Assembly (NCBI GenBank): GCA_038065115.1
Contig: JBBTRS010000009.1
Span: forward strand, 1-14,102
Direction: 5' to 3'
DNA from: MFKM01 sp038065115
Lineage (GTDB): Bacteria > Patescibacteriota > Minisyncoccia > UBA6257 > MFKM01
DNA: 14,102 nt
The notes below the pieces were generated by a model. It did no database searches, had not been told where the DNA came from, and saw nothing but the letters and a program-made list of their open reading frames with translations. Position 1 is the first letter of the stretch. Every line of letters begins with the position of its first letter. The position numbers and the translations under genes are program-made. This document shows, piece after piece, positions 6,269-11,408 of this stretch.

Positions 6269-6712
6269 ATGAGAAAGTTTTGGAAATTCATTCTAATTAT
6301 GGGATTCTTTGCGTTAATAACAGATTTTATTTTTGCGCAAGAAGTCCCGAATTTGCAGAATTCTTCTTGGATGTGGTCGGAAAAAGGAATGTCGGTTGAA
6401 TATTCCTTCGGCCCAGCCAACGAAGCGGCCGCCAGAATTATTCTTACCGAGAATAATTCTGGCTTTCAAATAAGCAGAGCGAATTGTCATTTCTACGTGC
6501 CTTTTACTTACGAAGTAAAAGGAGATCTGCTTTATGCTAGTCTTCCCGGAAGAAAAGAAGCCCAGGCTTCAAAAGTTTCTTTTGTTCCCGGGCAAAAATT
6601 ACAGATTCAGGAAGTCGCATATTTTGTAAAAACTTATTCGGAAATTTCGGGAGAGCGCGAAGAAAATATACTTGAGACGCCTCAGTTTTTGGAGAAAGTT
6701 AAAATTAATTAA
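6269..6712 (+). CDS. Secreted small protein of unknown function (lipocalin/META-like fold suspected)
   Basis: This is a 147-residue protein with a clear Sec signal peptide: basic MRKFWK, a hydrophobic core to about residue 20, and a likely signal peptidase I site after IFA (A23/Q24). There is no lipobox. The mature part begins QEVPNLQNSSWMW and alternates short hydrophobic strands with turns. 'LQNSSW...' plus 'NCHFYVPFTYEVKGDLLYAS' vaguely recalls META/HslJ-like or lipocalin-like small beta barrels, but I do not recognise a family. One cysteine (C73) remains in the mature form. It is an independent unit with its own promoter, strong SD and terminator. Codons 55-65 contain a perfect 14-bp inverted repeat. 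Confidence 0.75.
   Translation: MRKFWKFILIMGFFALITDFIFAQEVPNLQNSSWMWSEKGMSVEYSFGPANEAAARIILTENNSGFQISRANCHFYVPFTYEVKGDLLYASLPGRKEAQASKVSFVPGQKLQIQEVAYFVKTYSEISGEREENILETPQFLEKVKIN
6431..6463 (+). repeat. Perfect 14-bp inverted repeat inside a coding sequence
   Basis: Arms GCCAGAATTATTCT (6431-6444) and AGAATAATTCTGGC (6450-6463) are exact reverse complements around a 5-nt loop (TACCG). The element lies mid-gene and is followed by GGCTTTCAAA rather than a T-run. It translates in frame as A-R-I-I-L-T-E-N-N-S-G. A stem this long is not expected by chance in a window of this size. Confidence 0.95.
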
Positions 6713-6735
6713 GAGATTAATTACTTTCTTCACCC

Positions 6736-6770
6736 AAGGCCCCATTAGCAAAGCGGGGCCTTTTTATTTT
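6736..6770 (+). terminator. Rho-independent terminator after the secreted-protein gene
   Basis: AAGGCCCC (6736-6743) pairs with GGGGCCTT (6755-6762) across an 11-nt loop that can close a further GC/GC pair. It is followed by TTTTTATTTTT (6761-6771). It ends the + strand cassette 24 bp after the stop. The minus-strand version lacks a good T-run. Confidence 0.92.
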
Positions 6771-6792
6771 TGTCTAAATTTTGAAGTTAAAG

Positions 6793-6818
6793 CTTAATAA
6801 GCGAAACATTTCGTTAAG
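6793..6818 (-). terminator. Imperfect hairpin downstream of lnt, possible weak terminator
   Basis: CTTAA (6793-6797) pairs with TTAAG (6814-6818), and CGAA (6802-6805) with TTCG (6810-6813), separated by a 4-nt bulge. Read on the minus strand it follows the lnt stop by about 30 nt and is trailed by a T-rich but interrupted stretch (CTTTAACTT). It is weak evidence for termination. Confidence 0.3.
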
Positions 6819-6846
6819 GATAGTCCTGTGAAATTTGGCGTTGGAG

Positions 6847-8385
6847 TTATTTTGATCTTATCTCCCCTATAAATATCCCAAAATCTTTATTCTGGCTTTT
6901 GAAGTCGGCCGAATTCATTTTTCCATCAGGCGTAATTATGCCGGCCAATTCCTCACGGCCGTTTATCAAAATCGGTATCTCCAGCCAAACCGCCTCTATT
7001 TTTCTTAAATTATCCGTTAATTTCCTGAAATTACTTGACCCTAATATTATCCAGCGATTGGTGGCCGTATGTGAAATAAATTCAGCTCCCATTTTTTTAA
7101 AATTCTTTACTTGCCAGGGATATTGCGCTTCGTTGCAAATAACCGAACCAAAAACCAGATTTTCAATTTTAAGAATTTTTTCTTCTCCGTGTTCATAGGC
7201 ATATTTTTTGTCAAACATCGCCCTTCCTTGTTCAGCTTCCATCATCTTTTTTTCTAATAATTTGTAATAAAAAGGTTGCCAATTGCCAAAAGGCCAATAT
7301 TCGCCCCCGATAGTCAGATTAAATTTATTGTAAATATCTAGCAATTCTCCTTTCCGATTGAAAACTATCGTGGAATTATATCTTTTGCTTTTTTGGATAG
7401 TGGTCAGGGTAACCGCTAAATTAGCGTTGAGTTCCTGGGCTAATTTGCGATAAGCCCTGATCAATAGACCGCCATTTTCAATTCCAAATTTATTTTTAGC
7501 TTCAACGTCGGCGTCCTGCCAGGATTCAATGCCGATTAAATCTTCCGGCAAAATTACCAAGTCCATTTTTTTTCCGGAGAGCTCGTCTTTTATCAGATTC
7601 ATTTTTTTATCCATTAAACTCTCGGCTATTATCTTTTCTTCGGGAAAAATAATGCCGTGTTTGAAAAACCTGAATTCTTGGTCAAATTTGTTAGCGCTGG
7701 AGATTAAAACCACCTCAAATTTATTGGGTAGATCATGGTAATCAAAAGCGTTTTTGGAAAGCTTTGATTTTGAAATTAAATAGCCGCCGCTGATCATAAA
7801 AACAATAACTAGAATTATCACGAATAATTTTTTCTTAGATTCTTTAATATTTAAAGCCAGAAATGCGATTAAGCTATTTACGCTAGCCGTAAAAAAGGTA
7901 AGCCCTGCTAGTCCGCCGACAGCTGCCAAGCCCAAAAACGGTGAAGAACCGAAAACATTGCCGGCCATTAAAATAAAAGTTGGTAAAAAACTATATTTGG
8001 CTTCAATCAGTTCCCAAAAAGTCCAAAGAAAGGGCAGGAAAAAAAGTAATAAGTAATTAGTAATCAGTAATTGGCGAGCATGAAAACGAGGGAAATATTT
8101 ATTAACCAAAAACTTCGTAATATTTTTAACTAAAAAAACGGAAAGCGGCAAACCCAAAAAAATAAAAATTGATGATATGAAAATAATCGGGTCAAAAGCG
8201 AAAAAAAACGCTCCAATCCCTAAAATAAACCTGAAAAGAGAAGCGCCTAAAAAAAGCCGTAAAAGACCACGTTCTTTAATAAGAAAAATAAAAAAAGGAG
8301 TTAAAAATACAAACCCCAAGAGATAAATTTCTGCCAACGGAAAAGCCAGAGTTCCTAAAACTGCCGAAATAACAGCCAACCACAT
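6847..8385 (-). CDS. lnt: Apolipoprotein N-acyltransferase-like protein (Lnt; membrane domain plus CN-hydrolase domain)
   Basis: This is a 512-residue protein. Residues 1-205 contain about seven hydrophobic helices; residues about 222-510 form a carbon-nitrogen hydrolase domain. The Glu-Lys-Cys triad is visible: E281 in LVILPED, K354 in YNKFNL and C417 in GSVICNEAQYP. E362 in GGEYWPF matches the Lnt GEY motif. Lnt transfers an acyl chain from phospholipid to the N-terminal Cys of lipoproteins on the outer face of the membrane. CNE replaces the common CYE. It is convergent with the upstream secreted-protein gene and divergent from the surface-protein gene. Transcription appears leaderless: TGCTATAAT ends 6 nt before the ATG. 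A heptamer array falls in codons 105-114. Substrate specificity is inferred from architecture only. Confidence 0.87.
   Translation of the reverse strand: MWLAVISAVLGTLAFPLAEIYLLGFVFLTPFFIFLIKERGLLRLFLGASLFRFILGIGAFFFAFDPIIFISSIFIFLGLPLSVFLVKNITKFLVNKYFPRFHARQLLITNYLLLFFLPFLWTFWELIEAKYSFLPTFILMAGNVFGSSPFLGLAAVGGLAGLTFFTASVNSLIAFLALNIKESKKKLFVIILVIVFMISGGYLISKSKLSKNAFDYHDLPNKFEVVLISSANKFDQEFRFFKHGIIFPEEKIIAESLMDKKMNLIKDELSGKKMDLVILPEDLIGIESWQDADVEAKNKFGIENGGLLIRAYRKLAQELNANLAVTLTTIQKSKRYNSTIVFNRKGELLDIYNKFNLTIGGEYWPFGNWQPFYYKLLEKKMMEAEQGRAMFDKKYAYEHGEEKILKIENLVFGSVICNEAQYPWQVKNFKKMGAEFISHTATNRWIILGSSNFRKLTDNLRKIEAVWLEIPILINGREELAGIITPDGKMNSADFKSQNKDFGIFIGEIRSK
8045..8072 (-). repeat. Heptamer array AGTAATN (+ strand) inside lnt
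   Basis: On the + strand AGTAATA, AGTAATT, AGTAATC and AGTAATT start at 8045, 8052, 8059 and 8066 in exact register. Read on the coding strand they give residues 105-114, Q-L-L-I-T-N-Y-L-L-L, at the cytosol-to-helix boundary of a transmembrane segment. The reading frame is preserved. Confidence 0.85.
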
Positions 8386-8391
8386 CTCTAA

Positions 8392-8400
8392 ATTATAGCA
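8392..8400 (-). promoter_or_regulatory. Extended -10 promoter of lnt, predicted leaderless transcript
   Basis: On the minus strand TGCTATAAT (8400 to 8392) is a perfect extended -10. Only TTAGAG separates it from the ATG at 8385, so the transcript should start at or within a base or two of the start codon. No SD is possible. No good -35 was seen, which is normal for extended -10 promoters. Confidence 0.65.
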
Positions 8401-8535
8401 GTTTGTTTATAGATAATGGTTTGGCTAAAATTGAAATCTGCTTGCCGAATTTTTCGGGAAAATTTTGAACCGGAATTCCAAGTCCTAAAAAATCCTCAAA
8501 GTCCCGCTTTTTAATTCAAATTTAAGTTATATTTA

Positions 8536-8544
8536 TGATATAAT
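8536..8544 (+). promoter_or_regulatory. Extended -10 promoter (TGATATAAT) for the surface-protein gene
   Basis: TGATATAAT matches TGnTATAAT. A weak -35, TTCAAA (8515-8520), lies 18 bp upstream. The predicted start is near 8551, giving a leader of about 46 nt before the ATG at 8597. It is divergent from the lnt promoter in the same 211-bp intergenic region. Confidence 0.55.
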
Positions 8545-8596
8545 TCATTTATTAACCTCAATGGTCGATTTTAAATCAATTTCTAAATATTAATGC

Positions 8597-9490
8597 ATGA
8601 AACATAAAAAAAATAAGTTTTTGAAATTGTTTTTAAATTTATCTTCCGTTTTTTACTTTATTTTCTCGTTAAAAATTACTCAAGCAAAAGGAGCAGCAAC
8701 AATTATTACCTGGATAGTTGTGGCAGTTGCGGTAATTGTGATGGCGCCCATTGTATCAACCGTCTTTCCCGCCCTTGCGCCTTTATTGTACGTAGCGCCA
8801 GGCGCTTCTTTTTTTGCGGCTCCATTGGCTTATGGAGTTGGAGCGGCTTTAACTACCGGCCTTGTTGGGATAGGCGTTGGTCAAATTCAATGCTTGGCTG
8901 GTCAAAGCAATATATTCTTTGCTGGTTGCGAGAACACTCCCGGGATGTGGAGCGGGCAATCGGTGACAGCTGGTTCTCCAACCCTTGTTAGTGAAGATTA
9001 TACTGCCACCTGCGCTTCGGTTAGCTTAACCTACAATATTAGCAACGCTAACCAATATGGAATTTATCGAAGCGGCACTATGATTAATCAAGGAAATGCT
9101 AGTGGTCTCTCTAAGATCACCTACACCGACTCAAGTCTTGCCCCCCATACCTCTTATAGATATGTTTTGGTAATGACTGACAACAGCGGAACCCAATCCC
9201 AGTATCCCGAAATCAACGCCTACACGAAATGTTCGCCCCAATGCACTTTTGGCGCTGATAAAATAAATGTGGTTTATCCGGCTAAGGTCACTCTTTCTTG
9301 GGACTGTCAATATGCGGACTCATGTAGTATTTCACCGGAGGTAGGTTCGGTCAGCGTCAGTGGCCAAACAGTGGTTCAGCCAACCGATACGGCCAACTAC
9401 ATTTTGACTTGTCAGAACGTTGATGGTTCCACTCCTTTCTCTTCTTTAATTAATGTCACTAACTCTAAAGTTAAAGAAATAAAGCCTTAA
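8597..9490 (+). CDS. Secreted/membrane-anchored surface protein with FN3-like and Ig-like domains
   Basis: This is a 297-residue protein. The N-terminus is basic (MKHKKNKFLK) followed by a hydrophobic stretch and a possible signal-peptidase site after TQA (residue 30). Next comes a long Ala/Gly/Val-rich hydrophobic region (34-98), enough for two membrane helices. Residues about 127-211 look like a fibronectin type III module (YGIYRSG, 'YTDSSLAPHTSYRYVLVMT', terminal AYT). Residues about 215-287 look like the Cys-containing Ig-like repeat common in CPR surface proteins (SWDC, DSCSISP, TANYILTCQ). Cys pairs such as C212/C216 and C237/C243 suggest an oxidised extracellular location. No enzymatic motif is visible; adhesion is a plausible inference. 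It lies 34 bp upstream of a small membrane protein, probably co-transcribed. Confidence 0.75.
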   Translation: MKHKKNKFLKLFLNLSSVFYFIFSLKITQAKGAATIITWIVVAVAVIVMAPIVSTVFPALAPLLYVAPGASFFAAPLAYGVGAALTTGLVGIGVGQIQCLAGQSNIFFAGCENTPGMWSGQSVTAGSPTLVSEDYTATCASVSLTYNISNANQYGIYRSGTMINQGNASGLSKITYTDSSLAPHTSYRYVLVMTDNSGTQSQYPEINAYTKCSPQCTFGADKINVVYPAKVTLSWDCQYADSCSISPEVGSVSVSGQTVVQPTDTANYILTCQNVDGSTPFSSLINVTNSKVKEIKP

Positions 9491-9524
9491 TAAAATAGTC
9501 GCAATAAAAATTAATTAATTTATT

Positions 9525-9782
9525 ATGGACAAATTTAAAATTAATAAAAAATGGTTTTGGATCGGAATAGTTATGGGCCTAAATCCTGTTTTCGGCTTAG
9601 TTTACGGCATTGCTCTTATAACAGAAAAAGATCATCGCAAAGAAGGAACAATTATCATAATCTGGACTATTGTTTGGGCGATAATCAGCTATTATTTAAG
9701 CGCTTGGTTGGTCAAGCAAGGGTATTTCCCGACTTACCAGATAAAAACCCCGGGCACATTACTTAAGAGCTTAAGCCAATAG
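9525..9782 (+). CDS. Small two-helix membrane protein, function unknown
   Basis: This is an 85-residue protein. A basic N-terminus (MDKFKINKK) precedes a first hydrophobic segment (about 11-33, WFWIGIVMGLNPVFGLVYGIAL). A short charged loop TEKDHRKEG follows, then a second helix (about 42-63, TIIIIWTIVWAIISYYL). The loop and both ends are positively charged, giving an N-in/C-in hairpin by the positive-inside rule. I do not recognise a family. It begins 34 bp after the surface-protein gene with no SD and probably shares its transcript. A second overlapping frame (9551-9766) is a shadow, and this frame has the membrane-protein composition. Confidence 0.65.
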   Translation: MDKFKINKKWFWIGIVMGLNPVFGLVYGIALITEKDHRKEGTIIIIWTIVWAIISYYLSAWLVKQGYFPTYQIKTPGTLLKSLSQ

Positions 9783-9785
9783 ACC

Positions 9786-9808
9786 AAACTAAACCAAAAT
9801 TAGTTTTT
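9786..9808 (+). terminator. Weak AT-rich terminator after the small membrane protein
   Basis: AAACTAA (9786-9792) pairs perfectly with TTAGTTT (9800-9806) around a 7-nt loop, and T-rich sequence continues to 9808. The stem is AT-rich and the T-run overlaps its 3' arm, so efficiency is doubtful. Confidence 0.4.
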
Positions 9809-9831
9809 CTGATAATTTATCGTAAAAATTA

Positions 9832-9840
9832 TGCTATAAT
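9832..9840 (+). promoter_or_regulatory. Extended -10 promoter (TGCTATAAT) upstream of a structured leader
   Basis: TGCTATAAT is identical to the lnt extended -10. The expected start is near 9847, exactly at the 5' edge of the hairpin at 9845-9886. No clear -35 is present. Confidence 0.6.
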
Positions 9841-9844
9841 CAAT

Positions 9845-9886
9845 TTTGCCCGGTAACCAAACTCCGATGGTTAACCCGCAGGCGAA
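9845..9886 (+). ncRNA. Structured RNA at the 5' end of a ~220-nt leader (candidate riboswitch or sRNA)
   Basis: TTTGCC (9845-9850) pairs with GGCGAA (9881-9886), CGG (9851-9853) with CCG (9876-9878), and TAACC (9854-9858) with GGTTA (9869-9873). The result is a 14-pair hairpin (one G-U) with two 2-nt bulges on the 3' side and a 10-nt apical loop AAACTCCGAT. The loop segment TCCGA could pair with TCGGA at 9966-9970, about 100 nt downstream. CCTTGT (9981-9986) can pair with either ACAAAGG (9991-9997) or ACAAGG (10016-10021), which are mutually exclusive. It matches no riboswitch class that I recognise, and no T-run follows. Whether it is a separate RNA or the PilX-like gene's leader is open. 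Confidence 0.45.
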
Positions 9887-10069
9887 CAAAAATACTAGGT
9901 AAAAATCAGAATTAATCAAATAAAAAAATCATTAATTATCAATTTCGACGTATCTGATAATAATGTCGGATTTGAATTAACCTTGTATGAACAAAGGCCA
10001 GGCCCCGTTATCACAACAAGGATAAACATTATTTTAAAAACCATATTTTGATCTAAAATAACAAAAACA

Positions 10070-10450
10070 ATGTTATCCAAATTTCTTACCGTTTTTAAGA
10101 AACTCAAAATGCAAAGGTTTTGCAATCCTTGTCGTGATACGGGGCAAGTAATGCTTTTAACGACTTTGGTTGTTGGCGGGCTTCTTTTGGGCGCTTCCGC
10201 TATCGCCGGCCTTATGATGGTCTATCAAATTCGTCAGTCAAGCGACGTTGTCAATTCCACCAAAGCCGTTTTCGCGGCTGATTCCGGCGTTGAATGGGAG
10301 CTTTATAGAATGTTTAAAGACTCGGATTATCCAAAACCGATAATGACTAATCAAACGGATTTTTCTACCACCGTTTCCGGTAGTAATATTGTAAAATCTG
10401 TCGGTAGCTCTAATCGTTCTTCTCGGGCTTTTGAAATAACCATTCAATAA
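10070..10450 (+). CDS. PilX-like minor prepilin
   Basis: This is a 126-residue protein. The N-terminus MLSKFLTVFKKLKMQRFC... ends in TG (residues 24-25), then QVMLLTTLVVGGLLLGASAI, a hydrophobic helix. After it, 'STKAVFAADSGVEWELYRM' (63-81) matches the PilX signature in which A-[F/Y]-x-A-x-[D/E]-[S/A]-G-[V/I]-E follows the helix. The +5 glutamate of ordinary pilins is absent (Leu here), as in some PilX/GspK-type subunits that cap the tip complex. It lies about 3.9 kb from the main pilus operon, with its own promoter and long leader. No SD is present; an AT hairpin (TTATTTTA 10029-10036 with TAAAATAA 10054-10061) ends 8 nt before the ATG. An in-frame ATG at 10109 is an alternative start. Confidence 0.72.
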   Translation: MLSKFLTVFKKLKMQRFCNPCRDTGQVMLLTTLVVGGLLLGASAIAGLMMVYQIRQSSDVVNSTKAVFAADSGVEWELYRMFKDSDYPKPIMTNQTDFSTTVSGSNIVKSVGSSNRSSRAFEITIQ

Positions 10451-10468
10451 TATTAGGGTGTAAAAAAC

Positions 10469-10507
10469 TTGACAGATGCAAAAAACATTGTCATACTACC
10501 AAGTAGT
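10469..10507 (+). promoter_or_regulatory. Sigma-70-type promoter with dyads for the beta-barrel gene
   Basis: TTGACA (10469-10474), a 17-bp spacer and CATACT (10492-10497) mirror the promoter at 6178-6206 (same spacing, shared TTGACA-R-ATG and ATACT words). Dyads TGACA (10470-10474)/TGTCA (10489-10493) and ACTAC (10495-10499)/GTAGT (10503-10507) overlap the core promoter and predicted start near 10504. Regulation by a bound repressor is possible but the arms are short. Confidence 0.65.
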
Positions 10508-10560
10508 TTAAAATTGCTCATTGAAATTTTAATATTGGGGAAATAGAACAAAACAGCCAA

Positions 10561-10570
10561 AAAGGAGGTG
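10561..10570 (+). promoter_or_regulatory. Orphan Shine-Dalgarno in the 5' leader
   Basis: AAAGGAGGTG is a perfect SD but no ATG, GTG or TTG lies 4-12 nt downstream. The frame from the overlapping GTG (10568) stays open for 21 codons and ends in a TGA (10631-10633) that overlaps the barrel gene's ATG as ATGA. It may be a degraded leader cistron or a ribosome standby site. Confidence 0.4.
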
Positions 10571-10616
10571 AAAAAGCTTACGGGGCTCGTTCTTTTTATT
10601 AAAAACACGAAGGACC

Positions 10617-10624
10617 AAAGGAGG
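10617..10624 (+). promoter_or_regulatory. Shine-Dalgarno deciding the beta-barrel start
   Basis: AAAGGAGG ends 5 nt before the ATG at 10630 and fixes that start. It is the second of two strong SD sites in this leader. Confidence 0.85.
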
Positions 10625-10629
10625 ATAGG

Positions 10630-11334
10630 ATGAAAATAATAAAAAAGTTGTTGATTCTGGTTTTAGTGATTTTCTTTTGTTGTCTGCCGGTGGCGATTTA
10701 CGCTGCCAGTATCGGTGGGGCAGAAACACAGGGAAAAGAAAAAGTTGGTGTTGGTATTGACCAGGAGTTCTCCTCAAGAGACCTCAAGCGCCAAAGCGGT
10801 CTTGAAGGCGTAGGGAGTGGGATAGAAATTAAAAATATGTCCCGAACTATGGCTAAAATAAGCTACGGCTTATTGGATAACTTGGATATTTATACCAAGT
10901 TGGGCACGGCTGATGTTAGAATAAAAGGCCCTGCTTTTACCGCTAAAACCAGCAATGCTTTTGCCTGGGCAATAGGAGCCAAGGGGACTTACGAATTTAC
11001 CGAGGATTGGCTTTTGGGGGCGGACGTTCAATACTTGAGACATCGGCATTCCGCTGGTTTTAATTTCAGTGGAAGCGACTGGACGGGAAAACTTTTGTTT
11101 CAGGAGTGGCAAATAGCGCCCTACGTCGCTAAACGAATAGGCAATTTTACGCCTTATCTCGGTATTAAGTATAGCGATTTAAGAGCGAGAGGCGCCGTAA
11201 AATTAAAAGCTGACGACAAACTGGGAATGTTTGTCGGTTCAAGTTTTAAAATCAACGACCGGCTGTTTTTAAACACAGAAGGCAGATTCATTGATGAGAC
11301 GGCCATGAGTTTTGGTTGTACTTACAGATTCTAA
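10630..11334 (+). CDS. Outer-membrane-type beta-barrel protein
   Basis: This is a 234-residue protein with a clear Sec signal peptide (basic MKIIKK, hydrophobic core, cleavage near IYA/ASIGG, residue 25). The mature part is built of amphipathic beta strands joined by polar loops, including 'MAKISYGLLDNLDIYTKLG', 'FAWAIGAKGTYEFTEDWLLG', 'WQIAPYVAKRIGNFTPYLG' and 'DRLFLNTEGRFIDETAMSF'. It ends in Tyr-Arg-Phe, the C-terminal aromatic signature of BAM-inserted outer-membrane barrels. Roughly eight strands would suit an OmpA/OmpW-sized barrel. It is monocistronic with its own promoter, strong SD and a very strong terminator. A barrel of this type is unexpected in a CPR genome, and horizontal acquisition from a didermic bacterium is a reasonable inference. 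The ligand or transport role is unknown. Confidence 0.8.
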   Translation: MKIIKKLLILVLVIFFCCLPVAIYAASIGGAETQGKEKVGVGIDQEFSSRDLKRQSGLEGVGSGIEIKNMSRTMAKISYGLLDNLDIYTKLGTADVRIKGPAFTAKTSNAFAWAIGAKGTYEFTEDWLLGADVQYLRHRHSAGFNFSGSDWTGKLLFQEWQIAPYVAKRIGNFTPYLGIKYSDLRARGAVKLKADDKLGMFVGSSFKINDRLFLNTEGRFIDETAMSFGCTYRF

Positions 11335-11346
11335 TTTCGCGCGTTG

Positions 11347-11385
11347 AGGCGGTATTTATATTTTATATAAATACCGCCTTTTTTT
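11347..11385 (+). terminator. Very strong Rho-independent terminator after the beta-barrel gene
   Basis: A perfect 14-bp stem, AGGCGGTATTTATA (11347-11360) with TATAAATACCGCCT (11366-11379), closes a 5-nt TTTTA loop. It is followed by seven T residues (11379-11385). It starts 13 bp after the stop codon and separates the cassette from ligA. Confidence 0.95.
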
Positions 11386-11392
11386 ATTTCTA

Positions 11393-11401
11393 TGTTAAAA
11401 T
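11393..11401 (+). promoter_or_regulatory. Extended -10-like promoter of ligA, predicted leaderless
   Basis: TGTTAAAAT matches TGnTATAAT at all but one position of the hexamer and ends 7 nt before the ligA ATG. It lies just after the terminator, so ligA needs its own promoter. The spacing mirrors that at lnt and implies a transcript starting at or next to the start codon. Confidence 0.5.
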
Positions 11402-11408
11402 TAAAAAA

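Noticed and set aside
8445..8457. Small hairpin CCGAA/TTCGG in the lnt to surface-gene spacer
   Set aside because: Only 5 bp, with no T-run and not positioned at a gene end; no role can be argued.
9847..9900. Short peptide MVNPQANKNTR at 9867 or a tRNA-like fold
   Set aside because: No SD, the frame is 11 codons long and lies inside the hairpin; tRNA arms and the T-loop consensus are absent.
9988..10026. Twelve-codon frame MNKGQAPLSQQG upstream of the PilX-like gene
   Set aside because: No SD and no hydrophobic continuation; the resemblance to a prepilin start (GQ-xx-L) is too short to support a gene or remnant.
9916..10125. 69-residue minus-strand frame over the PilX-like leader
   Set aside because: No promoter, SD or recognisable composition; it overlaps a structured leader and a better-supported gene start on the other strand.
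10879..10901. 7-bp inverted repeat AACTTGG/CCAAGTT in the barrel gene
   Set aside because: Stems of this length with a 9-nt loop are expected several times by chance in 14 kb.
11316..11408. Longer ligA frame starting at 11316
   Set aside because: It overlaps the barrel gene's end, runs through a 14-bp-stem terminator and adds residues absent from LigA; the ATG at 11409 begins the normal domain Ia.
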